The notes under the pieces were generated by a model. It was not told the DNA's origin, did no database searches, and saw only the letters and a list, made by a program, of their open reading frames with translations. A program made the translations under genes and the position numbers. Below are positions 1-9,351 of a stretch of DNA of 64,000 bases, in pieces. Source of the DNA: Saprospiraceae bacterium. Lineage in GTDB: Bacteria > Bacteroidota > Bacteroidia > Chitinophagales > Saprospiraceae. The stretch is from assembly GCA_018057925.1 (NCBI GenBank), contig JAGPCT010000013.1, forward strand, positions 1-64,000. Reading direction: 5' to 3'. Position 1 is the first letter of the stretch, and each line of letters opens with the position of its first letter.

Positions 1-1
1 A

Positions 2-127
2 GCAGGTGTTAAAGGAATGAACAAAGAAGTTATCAGCAAGACACAGATAGGCAGCACAGGAGTAATGTTCTATCAATTGGTATCTGGAGATTATTCAGCT
101 ACTAAGAAGATGATCATCTTGGACTAA
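2..127 (+). CDS. C-terminal end of a T9SS type A secreted protein (partial)
   Basis: The window opens inside a reading frame that ends with TAA at 125-127. About 41 codons are visible. The tail ends in ATKKMIILD, which closely matches the end of the large protein at 10108-13149 (ATKKMIVVD). This is the typical last strand of a type A T9SS sorting domain, so the protein is probably exported across the outer membrane by the type IX system. The rest of the gene lies upstream, so its function cannot be stated. A strong intrinsic terminator follows at 192-225. Confidence 0.7.
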   Translation, partial: AGVKGMNKEVISKTQIGSTGVMFYQLVSGDYSATKKMIILD

Positions 128-191
128 TATCTGAAATGAAATACTGACAATCGAGTTTAAATTACAAGATTTAAAATCGGTTTTTGGGACG

Positions 192-225
192 GCTCCCGCT
201 TCAACAGAGGCGGGAGCTTTTTTTT
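192..225 (+). terminator. Intrinsic terminator
   Basis: A perfect 8-bp GC-rich stem (GCTCCCGC, 192-199, with GCGGGAGC, 210-217) has a 10-nt loop and is followed by eight T residues. It ends the transcript of the partial T9SS gene. Confidence 0.9.
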
Positions 226-247
226 ACAATATATTTTCAAAAGAATA

Positions 248-280
248 TTGGGGAAACAATGGTGTAAACTGCTAACTTTG
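248..280 (+). promoter_or_regulatory. Bacteroidota-type promoter for the 365-2089 gene
   Basis: TTG at 248-250 and TAACTTTG at 273-280 are separated by 22 bases. This fits the Bacteroidota consensus TTG-N(17-23)-TAnnTTTG. The predicted transcript would have an approximately 80-nt leader before the ATG at 365. Such boxes also arise by chance in AT-rich DNA. Confidence 0.45.
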
Positions 281-364
281 AGGCATTATTTTCATTAGTT
301 TAATGGATTATTTCTTTATTGTGTATATATTAAAGTTCTAAAGTCAAGCGTTTAAAAGATACGG

Positions 365-2089
365 ATGATTTTACAAAGATTATTTTTTTTAGTATTGTTT
401 TTTGTTAGCAATCAAGCATATTCGCAAATACCAGCTCCGGATTTGTATTGTGTTAAAGGGGATACCGTACATTGGGATTTGCCTGTAGTTAATTGTGGAG
501 CTGTTCAGTCTTATGAGCTTTATTATGCATTAAATTATTTTGGACCTTACCAGTTATTAGCTTCAATATCAGATATAAATCAGACGGAATACATATTTAA
601 TAGTAGTCCGGGAGGAATTATTTATTATTATATGACGACTAATGCCTCGTGTTCCGGCCTTTCATCTTTGTCTTCTGATACATTAGATAGTGCATCACCT
701 TTACCAGTTGCAATAAAAGAAGTTACAGTGAATGGAAATGACATTTTATTGTCATGGTCAAAAGGTAATAGCCCCGAGACGTCAGCCTATATTATTTTCC
801 AAGGATTGGGCAATGGCGTTGTACATGCTTTAGATACTGTTACAACTTTGAATTTTACGGATTATAATCGAAATACTTCAAATTCATCTTATACTTATTA
901 CATTGTCGCCCTGGATAGGTGTGGTGGAACAAGTATATTTTCTGATCCACATTCGACTATATTGTTATCGGGGAATATAGATACGTGTCAAAAGAAAATA
1001 AATTTACAGTTTAACGAGTATATGGGGTGGTCTGGCAAGACTTCTTACGTATTATTACAAAGTATAGATAATGGATTAGAAGTCCCATTGGATACATCAC
1101 AGAATGCAACTTTCGATATACCTGACCTACAAGATGATAAAGAATATTGTTTTCGGATTCGTGCAATAAGTGAGGATATGTTGCAAGTTAGTTATTCAAA
1201 TGTACTGTGCTTTCATTCCAGAATAAGCAAAACGATAACATCTTTATGTGTATTCGATATTGAGAATAGATTTGATAATTCAAATATGGATTCTTTGGTG
1301 ATTACCTTTAAAACAAATCAAGATATACCTATTCAATCATTGTATTTGAAAAAAAGTAATGAAATTGCTACAATTGCGACAATGCAAGAGGTTGCAATTC
1401 CCGTTTTCAACAATAAAGTCTCATTAGCATCTACCGGTGAAGTTACATATTATCAGTTTATTTCAATTGATGTATGTGGAAATAGAGTTGAGTCTGAGAT
1501 ATTTTCAAATATAATTGTGGATGCTATGTTGAGACCGGATAATTCAGTCGATATATCTTGGAATTCAATGGAATGGGGCAATGGAACGGTGGTCGAGTAT
1601 GTTATTGAAAGAATAAATACTTCCATTGATAAAAAAGTGATAGGTACTGTAGGAAATGATGAACTTGAATATACAGATCATTTAATAGTTGAGAAAGATA
1701 ATCAGACAAGATACTGTTACCAAGTTAGCGGAAAAGTTGAATCAAGTTGTAATAAAAATCAACGTATCGAAGTTTTATCGAATATTGTATGTGTTGAAAA
1801 GACTGCTGGTGCATATATGGCAAATGCATTTATACCCGGTGGAAGTTTTGCTGAGTTTAAGCCAATATTTTATTTCAGTGAGAGCATTGCAGATTATGAA
1901 ATGTTGATATTTGACCGTTATGGGAATAAGGTCTATACAACCAATGATCCTGAGAAAGGTTGGGATGGTAATAAATTAAATCAATCAAATCAGCCTATGC
2001 CCAATGGAGTTTATTCCTATTATGTGCGGATAAAATCTGGGAACGGCTCCGAACAAATATTGAAAGGCGGTCTCACATTGATAAGATAA
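365..2089 (+). CDS. Secreted protein with fibronectin-like repeats and T9SS type B (gliding motility-associated) C-terminal domain
   Basis: 574 aa. A signal peptide covers about residues 1-21 (hydrophobic core followed by AYSQ). The middle, about 110-480, consists of beta-rich modules resembling fibronectin type III repeats, with recurring S-Y-x-Y-Y and Y-x-Y-x-I patterns and paired cysteines. The last roughly 90 residues carry the hallmarks of the gliding motility-associated C-terminal (CHU_C) domain: the ANAFIPGG-like entry, the FDRYGNKVY core, GWDG, and PNGVYSYYVR. In known Bacteroidota this domain directs type IX secretion and usually leaves the protein on the cell surface. The gene stands alone between a promoter-like site and the convergent yqeY. 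An adhesin or surface-matrix role is inferred from architecture only. Confidence 0.8.
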   Translation: MILQRLFFLVLFFVSNQAYSQIPAPDLYCVKGDTVHWDLPVVNCGAVQSYELYYALNYFGPYQLLASISDINQTEYIFNSSPGGIIYYYMTTNASCSGLSSLSSDTLDSASPLPVAIKEVTVNGNDILLSWSKGNSPETSAYIIFQGLGNGVVHALDTVTTLNFTDYNRNTSNSSYTYYIVALDRCGGTSIFSDPHSTILLSGNIDTCQKKINLQFNEYMGWSGKTSYVLLQSIDNGLEVPLDTSQNATFDIPDLQDDKEYCFRIRAISEDMLQVSYSNVLCFHSRISKTITSLCVFDIENRFDNSNMDSLVITFKTNQDIPIQSLYLKKSNEIATIATMQEVAIPVFNNKVSLASTGEVTYYQFISIDVCGNRVESEIFSNIIVDAMLRPDNSVDISWNSMEWGNGTVVEYVIERINTSIDKKVIGTVGNDELEYTDHLIVEKDNQTRYCYQVSGKVESSCNKNQRIEVLSNIVCVEKTAGAYMANAFIPGGSFAEFKPIFYFSESIADYEMLIFDRYGNKVYTTNDPEKGWDGNKLNQSNQPMPNGVYSYYVRIKSGNGSEQILKGGLTLIR

Positions 2090-2163
2090 AGCCCTTCCTT
2101 TCAATATTTGAATTATGGTCTCAATATTCTACTGTGGAATAGTTAATGAGGATATTATAAGCT

Positions 2164-2613
2164 TTATTCTGAAAGTAATTTTTTCACAAAAATAGAAATT
2201 GATTTACCATCGGCTTTGCCTGCCAGTTGTTTATTGGCGATACCCATTACTTTGCCCATGTCTTTAACGGAGGATGCTCCTGAAGAGGTAATTATTTCCT
2301 GGATAATTTTTTCTAATGCTTCACCTTCTAATTGTTCCGGTAGATATTTTTTTATGGCGTCTATTTCTTCTCTTTCGATTGCGGCTAAATCATTTCGACC
2401 GTTGGTTTCATATATTTCAGCAGAATCGCTTCGTTGTTTGACTAATTTTTGCAACAATTGAATTTCTCTTTCAGGTGTCAAGTCCAATCCCGAACCATCT
2501 GTTTTTGCCAATAGGATGGCTGCTTTAATAGCTCGAATACCACGAAGTGCGGCTTGATCCTTTGCTTTCATGGCGGTCTTTAAGTCACCATTTACTATTT
2601 CTTCTAAATTCAT
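2164..2613 (-). CDS. yqeY: GatB/YqeY domain-containing protein
   Basis: 149 aa, the usual length for the free-standing YqeY family, which is related to the C-terminal tail domain of GatB. The family pattern is clear: N-terminal helices with KAMKAKD and LRGIRAIKAAI, then VKQRSDSAEIY, and a C-terminal helical part with the VMGIANKQLAGKADGK block. The family is thought to relate to tRNA-dependent amidation or tRNA binding, but the role of the free protein is not settled. It lies 3 bases after the stop of rsmA on the same strand, so the two are almost certainly co-transcribed. Confidence 0.85.
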   Translation of the reverse strand: MNLEEIVNGDLKTAMKAKDQAALRGIRAIKAAILLAKTDGSGLDLTPEREIQLLQKLVKQRSDSAEIYETNGRNDLAAIEREEIDAIKKYLPEQLEGEALEKIIQEIITSSGASSVKDMGKVMGIANKQLAGKADGKSISIFVKKLLSE

Positions 2614-2616
2614 ATA

Positions 2617-3525
2617 CTATGCATTTTTTTGTGACAAATATAATTCTGTTAGTTCAACATAATCTTTGATAGAAAGTTGTTCAGCTCTTTGGTTGAAAAT
2701 GGGGTCTGATAGGATTTCGGGATTTGGAAAAAGACCTTTAAGATTATTTCTGAGCATTTTCCTGCGCATAGCGAAGCTGCTTTTAACAATCCGCCTAAAG
2801 CTTTTCTCATCCTTAATTCCAAATTCTTCATTTAACCTGTCCAAGCCAATTACAAGGGAATCAACTTTCGGTGGGGGCTTAAATGCCGAAGGCGGAACCT
2901 CAATGACCCTATAGCTTTTGTACCACGCCTGGGTCAAAACACTTATTATTCCATAAGCCTTACTGCCCGGAGATGCAATAATCCGCTCTGCCATTTCTTT
3001 TTGAAACATCCCCACCATCCTTGGAACAATATCCTTGAATTGCAGAATTTGAAATACGATTTGAGAGGAAATGTTGTATGGGAAATTGCCGATAACATTG
3101 AAATTTTGGCCGTCAAAGACCTGATGAAAGTTAACTTTTAATATGTCACTTTGAATAATCCGGTCATTGAGTTGTGGGAACTTTTGTCTTAAAATAGCCA
3201 CCATATCTAAGTCGAGTTCGACACAGCGTAAATCTAAATTTCTATCTAACAGTATAGAGGTTAAAACTCCCGGACCGGGGCCCACTTCCAGAATTCTACC
3301 TTGGGTCTGGTCGCAAGTACAAGCATCAACGATGGCAGTAGCAATGTCTTGACGATGTAGAAAATGCTGACCCATTGATTTTTTTGCAGCCGGATATTTG
3401 TCGTGATGTTTCAATAGTGCAATAATTAAAGGGTGAAGATAGGATAATTCAACTTTTTTCTGAGAAACATTATGAAAAACCCTAATGATAAAGTGAAAAA
3501 ATTGATTCAAACTAAGTAAATGCAT
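2617..3525 (-). CDS. rsmA: 16S rRNA (adenine1518-N6/adenine1519-N6)-dimethyltransferase RsmA (KsgA)
   Basis: This enzyme uses S-adenosylmethionine to dimethylate two adjacent adenosines near the 3' end of 16S rRNA during small-subunit maturation. Visible family motifs are KSMGQHFL, the SAM loop LEVGPGPGVLT, the acidic strand end CVELD, and the catalytic NFPYNISS block. From the ATG at 3525 it has 302 aa, about 35-40 more than typical. The first 37 residues look unlike the family, and a TTG at 3414 would give about 265 aa starting just before the conserved KHHDKYPAAKKSMGQ region. The true start may therefore be 3414. It is divergent from pdxA and leads into yqeY. Confidence 0.92.
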   Translation of the reverse strand: MHLLSLNQFFHFIIRVFHNVSQKKVELSYLHPLIIALLKHHDKYPAAKKSMGQHFLHRQDIATAIVDACTCDQTQGRILEVGPGPGVLTSILLDRNLDLRCVELDLDMVAILRQKFPQLNDRIIQSDILKVNFHQVFDGQNFNVIGNFPYNISSQIVFQILQFKDIVPRMVGMFQKEMAERIIASPGSKAYGIISVLTQAWYKSYRVIEVPPSAFKPPPKVDSLVIGLDRLNEEFGIKDEKSFRRIVKSSFAMRRKMLRNNLKGLFPNPEILSDPIFNQRAEQLSIKDYVELTELYLSQKNA

Positions 3526-3565
3526 GGATTTAATCGATTGATAGGGTGACTATATTTTATTCTAG

Positions 3566-3573
3566 TATATTTG
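3566..3573 (+). promoter_or_regulatory. Candidate -7 element upstream of pdxA
   Basis: TATATTTG matches the Bacteroidota -7 consensus TAnnTTTG 19 bases before the pdxA ATG. The nearest TTG (3538-3540) is 25 bases upstream, slightly outside the usual 17-23 spacing, so the -33 part is uncertain. Confidence 0.35.
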
Positions 3574-3592
3574 TGTTGTAAAATATGTTAAT

Positions 3593-4675
3593 ATGGCACT
3601 TCCTAAAATAGGGTTTTCTATTGGAGATATCAATGGTGTGGGACTTGAAGTAATATTGAATTCTTTGAGACATGCTAAGTTTACTTCCCGATTTATCCCT
3701 GTTGTTTATGGCTCAAGCAGATTGATTAATTATTATAAGAAGGCGCTCTCAATGGATGAGCATTATTTTTATTTTGTGAAAGAAGGTGATGATTTGCGCC
3801 CATCGAAAATAAATGTTATTTCTTGTTGGAATGAAGAAGTTGCACTTGATTTTGGACAAATGAGTGCAGAAGGGGGAAAATATGCAATATTGGCACTGGA
3901 ATATGCAGTAAAAGACTTGAAGTCAAAATCAATAGATGCATTAGTGACAGCTCCCATTCACAAAAAATCGATGGAAATGGCGGGATTTGCTTATCCGGGG
4001 CATACCGAGTTTCTGGCGAGCCATTTTCCGCAACAGAGGTCACTAATGTTGATGGTTCATGATGACTTGCGTATCGGAGTTGTAACAGGGCATATTGCAT
4101 TGCATGATGTAGCTACACAAATAACGTCAAAAAATATTGTTGAAAAAGCCAACGTTTTTATCAAATCACTAAAAGTGGACTTTGGCATAGATAAGCCCAA
4201 AATCGCTATTTTAGGTTTAAATCCACATGCCGGTGACATGGGTTTGTTTGGTAATGAAGAGGTCAATGTGATAATACCGGCCATCAATGAGTTGAAAGCA
4301 GCCGGTCATTTGGCTATGGGTCCTTATCCGGCTGACGGTTTCTTTGGATCAGGGCAATTTGCCAAATTTGATGGAGTTCTAGCTATGTATCACGACCAGG
4401 GATTGGTGCCCTTTAAGACATTGGCTTTTGGTGGTGGAGTTAATTTCACTGCCGGTTTGCCTATCATTAGAACATCACCAGACCATGGAACAGCCTTTGA
4501 TATTGCCGGAAAGAATGAGGCTAATCCAAATTCCATTCGTCACGCAACTTATCTTGCTTTGGATATTATTCAAAATCGCCGTGAATTCGAAAATTTAACT
4601 TCTAATAAATTAAAGTCGCGGAAAGGAAAATATGAATCCGGAGAAGATGAAATTTTAGTGGATGAAGAAGGATAA
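3593..4675 (+). CDS. pdxA: 4-hydroxythreonine-4-phosphate dehydrogenase PdxA
   Basis: 360 aa. PdxA oxidises 4-phosphohydroxy-L-threonine with NAD(P) in the DXP-dependent pathway to pyridoxal phosphate. The sequence shows the family start (IGDINGVGLEVI), the TAPIHKKSM block, the PGHTEFLA metal/substrate region, TGHIALHDVA, a conserved GLNPHAGD(M)G stretch, and MYHDQGLVPFK followed by RTSPDHGTAFDIAG near the C-terminus. The histidines of the GHT, GH and YHDQ blocks correspond to the known divalent-metal ligands. The C-terminal tail (about 335-360) is short, charged and unlike the family core. It is transcribed alone, divergently from rsmA. No other pyridoxine gene is in the window. Confidence 0.95.
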   Translation: MALPKIGFSIGDINGVGLEVILNSLRHAKFTSRFIPVVYGSSRLINYYKKALSMDEHYFYFVKEGDDLRPSKINVISCWNEEVALDFGQMSAEGGKYAILALEYAVKDLKSKSIDALVTAPIHKKSMEMAGFAYPGHTEFLASHFPQQRSLMLMVHDDLRIGVVTGHIALHDVATQITSKNIVEKANVFIKSLKVDFGIDKPKIAILGLNPHAGDMGLFGNEEVNVIIPAINELKAAGHLAMGPYPADGFFGSGQFAKFDGVLAMYHDQGLVPFKTLAFGGGVNFTAGLPIIRTSPDHGTAFDIAGKNEANPNSIRHATYLALDIIQNRREFENLTSNKLKSRKGKYESGEDEILVDEEG

Positions 4676-4677
4676 AA

Positions 4678-4743
4678 ATTGTCCAACCGAAACGTTAAAA
4701 TGAATAATAAGTGAACTGTTTTTGGGATGTTCGGTCGGACAAT
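4678..4743. repeat. 14-bp inverted repeat downstream of pdxA
   Basis: ATTGTCCAACCGAA (4678-4691) and TTCGGTCGGACAAT (4730-4743) are inverted copies with one mismatch, separated by 38 bases. The first arm begins directly after the pdxA stop codon. It lies between convergent genes and could act as a weak terminator or mRNA-end stabiliser, though it lacks a poly-T tail. Confidence 0.5.
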
Positions 4744-4865
4744 AACGATAATTAGGTTTATATTCTATAACTCTCATGCAAAATTTATGCCAAAGGCTTC
4801 AGAATGAAGTAATTCAATAGCAAATTTGTAAAATATTTATATATATAATAAGATATATGTATAAT

Positions 4866-6506
4866 TTATTTATACATAACGAATTCCACTCTTCTGTTTT
4901 TTGCCTTTTTTTCTTCGGTTGAATTGTCATTAAGTGGTTGACTTCGACCCAACCCGATAGCTTCGATGCGATTGGGGTCTATTCCTCCTTTTTTAACCAA
5001 ATAATTTTTAATGGCATTGGCTCGTTCTGTGGAGAGCTTTATGAGACTTTTTTCTTCACCTACATTGTCCGTATGTCCAAAGATTTTCATTTTAATATCT
5101 TGTCTTCTGATTAGGACGGACATGATTTGGTTGAGTGCATCATAGGAATCGTCCTTGATAATGGAGGTAGATTGGATAAAATAGATATTGCTTGCTGTAA
5201 ATTTTTCTTCTTTAGAAATTGGATCAAGGAAAATATTGATATCAGCAACGGACTGTTCATTGTTGAAATAATCAGATAAGTTGAGTTGGATTGTTTCGTC
5301 TGTAAATCCTGATCTTGCAGCAGTTATCTTGATGGATGAGCCTTTTATAAAAGTAAAATAAGCCAAACCTTCGCTTGTTTTGAGCTCACCTTTAAGTTGG
5401 GTGCTATCAGTAAGTTGATATTTGATGTCGGAATCCAAGGCCTTTCCGGTTAGCGAGTTAAAGACGTGTATTACCAATGTTTTATTCCTATTGGATTCAA
5501 CGACAGGATGAAACAATGTTCTAAAGATGTCGCTTGACCCATCGCGCCTTGATGTGAAGTAAATATATCCGGTAGCTTCGTTGACATAAGGTTGAGAATC
5601 ATCATAAACAGAGTTGATGGGTGGAGGTAATAAGGTTGGTTCACTCCATTGAGACCAAGTATTGTCTAATCTTTTGGAAACATAAATGTCTGAACCGCCA
5701 TATCCATCCGGCCTATTGGAAGAAAAGTATAAAAAAAGTCCGTCTCTGGAGATATAAGGTGTCGATTCTTGGTAAATGGTATTAATAACTGAACCTATAG
5801 ATTCAGGCTTTGAATAAGTGTTGTCTGAGATGCGATGACTGACATACAAGTCGTTGGCACCTTTGCTATCTTCTCTCTTTATTGCCATAATGATAATACT
5901 TCCATCTTCACTCATATTGAGATTGACTTCGTCGCTGAGATTGTGGTAGTCATATATTAATAGTGGTGTAGGAAAAGACCAGTTCCCGTTTCCAATTAGT
6001 TTGGTGGTAGAAAATCCTTTGTACATGCTGCCATCCTGATAATATTCATTGATAATGACCAGTTCATTTAGTTCAGGGGTCAAGGAGCAAACGCTATTTG
6101 GGAGTGCGCTATTGAGGGGGTAATCCGGATGGTCGATCTTGTTAAAATCACCATTAGACCATGATGCAATCCAAATATCTTGATTAAATCTGCTTTTAGA
6201 AGCATCAGATACCGGTTTATTGGTCAGTGATTGAAAGATGGAGTTGAGTTCTTTTTGGTATTGAGCATAAGAAAGAGTTAGGCTTAAATCGTTATAATTG
6301 TCTATAAGGGTTCGGTTAAAATCCGGATAACCTACTCTGGTAAAATAGATGGTTTTTCCGTCTTTGCTGATGACTGGGTTTATTTCATCATATTTTACCG
6401 TATTGATTTTATTGTTTAATTTTTCCAGAGGATGCATCTGATAATGATTATTGTTGACCCAAGGGAACAATAAACTTTGAAGCAAGAAGCATAGGTTTAA
6501 CAACAT
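4866..6506 (-). CDS. OmpA-family outer-membrane protein with PD40 beta-propeller
   Basis: 546 aa. An N-terminal signal-like segment (about 1-20) is followed by a beta-propeller of PD40/WD40-like repeats (about 30-320). The repeats are recognisable from S(R)DG-x-x-(I/L)-Y-F-(T/S)-S and DIYVSKR units. A small carboxypeptidase-regulatory-like beta domain follows (about 325-405). The C-terminal OmpA peptidoglycan-binding domain (about 425-546) contains GHTDNVG and LSTERANAI, supplying the conserved Asp and Arg for diaminopimelate. This architecture resembles PorE of the type IX secretion system but lacks the N-terminal TPR repeats, so it is a general envelope-anchoring protein of that family. It is transcribed alone and convergent with pdxA. 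Confidence 0.85.
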   Translation of the reverse strand: MLLNLCFLLQSLLFPWVNNNHYQMHPLEKLNNKINTVKYDEINPVISKDGKTIYFTRVGYPDFNRTLIDNYNDLSLTLSYAQYQKELNSIFQSLTNKPVSDASKSRFNQDIWIASWSNGDFNKIDHPDYPLNSALPNSVCSLTPELNELVIINEYYQDGSMYKGFSTTKLIGNGNWSFPTPLLIYDYHNLSDEVNLNMSEDGSIIIMAIKREDSKGANDLYVSHRISDNTYSKPESIGSVINTIYQESTPYISRDGLFLYFSSNRPDGYGGSDIYVSKRLDNTWSQWSEPTLLPPPINSVYDDSQPYVNEATGYIYFTSRRDGSSDIFRTLFHPVVESNRNKTLVIHVFNSLTGKALDSDIKYQLTDSTQLKGELKTSEGLAYFTFIKGSSIKITAARSGFTDETIQLNLSDYFNNEQSVADINIFLDPISKEEKFTASNIYFIQSTSIIKDDSYDALNQIMSVLIRRQDIKMKIFGHTDNVGEEKSLIKLSTERANAIKNYLVKKGGIDPNRIEAIGLGRSQPLNDNSTEEKKAKNRRVEFVMYK

Positions 6507-7029
6507 TATTTTATTTTTAAACGGAATTTAAACTTTGGTAAAATAATATTTTGCAAACATACGATTTTTTATAATATATTCAAACGGAGCTTGGGTAATA
6601 ATCAGCAATTAGGAAAGATAATTCGATTCGTTTTTTGTAATCATTTTGCCACTGAAAATACGGATTTACAAAGCAAGTAACTATTTGATGCAATAGGTTG
6701 ACTAAGGAGCAAATAATATTTAGAATATCGGTATAATGCCTTACATCAAGCGTCTAAGTCGTAATTTTACATAATCCATAAAAAAGTTAAATATTATTTT
6801 ACAAAATAAAGAGATTTTATAATTATTTAAATAAATCAATATATCGTTGGATAATATTTAATATTGTATCTAAGATAGGCTTAATAATATTCAATATATA
6901 TGTTAAATATTACCTATGTATCACGTATATTATATGGCGGATTTAGTTTTGTAAAAAATAAATAATAAGGGATACAAAAAAATACAGGGTATATTGCTAC
7001 CTTTGCCCTTCTAAATATTTTCTACTACT
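6507..7029. other. AT-rich intergenic region between divergent genes
   Basis: 523 bases separate the start of the OmpA-type gene (minus) from hmgA (plus). The DNA is very AT-rich, with many short AATATT/ATATAT palindromes at about 6790-6960. No open frame or RNA gene is apparent. It must hold the promoters of both flanking genes. Confidence 0.6.
6998..7005 (+). promoter_or_regulatory. Candidate -7 element of the hmgA-hppD operon
   Basis: TACCTTTG matches TAnnTTTG exactly and lies 24 bases before the hmgA ATG, giving a short leader. No TTG is found at the standard distance upstream, which may mean an activator-dependent promoter. Confidence 0.4.
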
Positions 7030-8184
7030 ATGCATTATTTTAGCTCAGGCCAAATACCGCCAAAGAGACATACTCAATTCAGAAAGCCGGATGGTAATTT
7101 ATACTATGAAGAACTATTTTCTACAGAAGGTTTTCATGATAAATACTCTATTTTATATCACATCAATCATCCCACCCGTATTATACAAGTTGGTGCTCCC
7201 ATAGATGTTTCGCCTCAAAAAGCAGAAACAGAGGACTTAAAGCCACGAAGCCTGTACGGATTTAGAATTCAACCGGAGGATGACTATATTCGTTCTCGTA
7301 AAGTTGTGTTATTCAACAGTGATATCCACATGTCGCTAGCTGCCCCAACCAAGGGTACGGATGATTATTTTTTTAAAAATGCCGATTGTGATGAAGTTGT
7401 CTTCATACATCAAGGGAGTGGTGTTATGAGGTCGGCTTATGGTGTTTTACCTTTCAAATACGGTGATTATATCGTCATTCCGCGAGGTACAGTATATCAA
7501 ATGAACTTTGATACAACCGATAATCGTTTGCTAATAATAGAGTCACGGTCTCCAATAACAACGCCACGTCACTATAGGAGTGAATACGGTCAACTTTTGG
7601 AGCATTCGCCATTCTGTGAACGAGATATCATAAAGCCTACCTTTGTCGATCCAATCGATGAAAGAGGAGATTTTAAATTTTTTATAAAAAAGAAGGATAA
7701 GTTATATCCCTATGAGTATATGGATCATCCTTTCGACCTGATTGGGTGGGATGGTTTTCACTATCCATATATTTTCTCTATTCACAATTTTGAACCAATA
7801 ACAGGGAGAGTTCACCAGCCGCCTCCTGTTCATTTGACCTTTGTTACCAAAACAGCCGTAATATGTAGCTTTGTGCCAAGATTGTACGACTATCATCCGT
7901 TAGCTATTCCGGCACCTTATTTCCACAGCAATATCGACAGTGATGAGGTGTTGTATTATGTTGATGGGGAATTTATGAGTCGTAAGCACGTCGAACGTGG
8001 ACAAATTACGCTTCACCCGGGTGGAATACCTCATGGGCCGCATCCCGGTGCAATCGAAAAAAGTATTGGCGCCAAAAGTACCGAAGAGCTTGCTGTGATG
8101 CTGGATACCTTTGCTCCCCTCTACCTCACCAATGATGGACTGGGTATTGAAGATGCAGAGTATTATCGAAGTTGGCTTTCCTAA
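7030..8184 (+). CDS. hmgA: Homogentisate 1,2-dioxygenase
   Basis: 384 aa, the shorter bacterial form. This non-haem iron enzyme opens the ring of homogentisate to maleylacetoacetate in tyrosine and phenylalanine catabolism. Visible family features are the HQGSGVMRSAYG cupin segment, PFDLIGWDGFHYPY, and RVHQPPPVHLTF, which holds the likely active-site histidine. The iron-site region is PYFHSNIDSDEVLYY, with H299 and E306, plus the HPGGIPHGPHPG block, with H335/H338. The gene is 42 bases upstream of hppD on the same strand, so the order is reversed relative to the pathway. Fumarylacetoacetase and maleylacetoacetate isomerase are not in the window. Confidence 0.95.
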   Translation: MHYFSSGQIPPKRHTQFRKPDGNLYYEELFSTEGFHDKYSILYHINHPTRIIQVGAPIDVSPQKAETEDLKPRSLYGFRIQPEDDYIRSRKVVLFNSDIHMSLAAPTKGTDDYFFKNADCDEVVFIHQGSGVMRSAYGVLPFKYGDYIVIPRGTVYQMNFDTTDNRLLIIESRSPITTPRHYRSEYGQLLEHSPFCERDIIKPTFVDPIDERGDFKFFIKKKDKLYPYEYMDHPFDLIGWDGFHYPYIFSIHNFEPITGRVHQPPPVHLTFVTKTAVICSFVPRLYDYHPLAIPAPYFHSNIDSDEVLYYVDGEFMSRKHVERGQITLHPGGIPHGPHPGAIEKSIGAKSTEELAVMLDTFAPLYLTNDGLGIEDAEYYRSWLS

Positions 8185-8226
8185 GAAATAAGACAAATAT
8201 CAAATTAAATTAACAAAAATATATTC

Positions 8227-9351
8227 ATGGATACACAAATAAAAGAAAGTAAAGAGATACAAAAAGACCTTCTTCCATTAAATGGAACAGATTTTGTCGA
8301 GTTTTATGTAGGCAATGCCAAGCAGGCGGCAATGTATTATATGGCTGCTTTTGGGTTTAAGTTGGTGGCTTACAAAGGACCTGAAACCGGTAGTCGCGAA
8401 GTAATCTCTTATGTCATGCAGCAAGGTAAAATCCGTTTTGTCCTTACCTCTGCACTTCAACCGGAGCATGAAATATGTCAACACGTTGCATTTCATGGGG
8501 ATGGTGTGAAGACTCTTGCACTTTGGGTAGATGATGCTGTAGCTTCATGGGAACTTACAACCAAGAGAGGAGCTGAGTCCGCATTTGAGCCCATCACAAT
8601 TGAAGATGAATACGGCAAAATAGTGATGGCAGGGATAAAAACCTATGGCGAAACCATCCATACTTTCGTCCAGAGAAGTGAATATTCAGGCGCTTTCATG
8701 CCGGGTTATAAAGCCTGGAAGTCAGAAAGAGAAGTTCAACCGCTCGGATTTGAATATGTAGATCATTGTGTGGGCAATGTTGAATTAGGTCAAATGAACT
8801 ATTGGGTCAAGTTTTATCAAGAAGTAATGGGATTTAAGTTGCTTATCACCTTTGATGACAATGATATCTCGACAGAATATACTGCGCTGATGAGCAAAGT
8901 CGTATCCAATGGCAATGGCTACGTGAAGTTCCCTATCAATGAGCCTGCTCAAGGTAAAAAGAAATCGCAGATTGAGGAATACCTTGATTTTTACAAAACA
9001 TCGGGCGTTCAGCATATTGCTATTGCAACCAATGATATCCTTGCCACGGTAGATGGACTCCGGAAAAATGGGGTGGAGTTTTTGGAGGTGCCCAATACTT
9101 ATTATGAAGATTTGTTTGAAAGGTTAGGTGAGATTGACGAGCCAATAGATGAGCTCAAAAGGTTGAATATACTGGTTGATAGAGATGATGAAGGTTATCT
9201 GTTACAAATATTTACAAAACCTATACTCGATCGACCTACAGTATTCTTTGAAATCATACAACGCAAAGGCGCCGTTTCATTTGGAAAGGGCAATTTCAAA
9301 GCGTTGTTTGAAGCAATTGAAAGAGAGCAGGCTATTCGTGGAACACTTTAA
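8227..9351 (+). CDS. hppD: 4-hydroxyphenylpyruvate dioxygenase
   Basis: 374 aa. It converts 4-hydroxyphenylpyruvate to homogentisate, the substrate of the neighbouring hmgA product. Two glyoxalase-fold (VOC) halves are visible: FVEFYVGNAKQAAMYY at the N-terminus and the catalytic half from about residue 175. The 2-His-1-carboxylate iron site is intact: H180 (YVDHCVGN), H263 (GVQHIAI) and E342 (VFFEIIQRKG). The family C-terminal helix (FGKGNFKALFEAIEREQ) is present. The stop codon overlaps the start of a palindromic repeat at 9347-9423, which probably shapes the mRNA end. Confidence 0.96.
   Translation: MDTQIKESKEIQKDLLPLNGTDFVEFYVGNAKQAAMYYMAAFGFKLVAYKGPETGSREVISYVMQQGKIRFVLTSALQPEHEICQHVAFHGDGVKTLALWVDDAVASWELTTKRGAESAFEPITIEDEYGKIVMAGIKTYGETIHTFVQRSEYSGAFMPGYKAWKSEREVQPLGFEYVDHCVGNVELGQMNYWVKFYQEVMGFKLLITFDDNDISTEYTALMSKVVSNGNGYVKFPINEPAQGKKKSQIEEYLDFYKTSGVQHIAIATNDILATVDGLRKNGVEFLEVPNTYYEDLFERLGEIDEPIDELKRLNILVDRDDEGYLLQIFTKPILDRPTVFFEIIQRKGAVSFGKGNFKALFEAIEREQAIRGTL

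Noticed and set aside
4866-6506. Assignment as PorE of the type IX secretion system
   Set aside because: PD40 and OmpA domains are present but the N-terminal TPR region of PorE is missing, and no other T9SS machinery gene is nearby.
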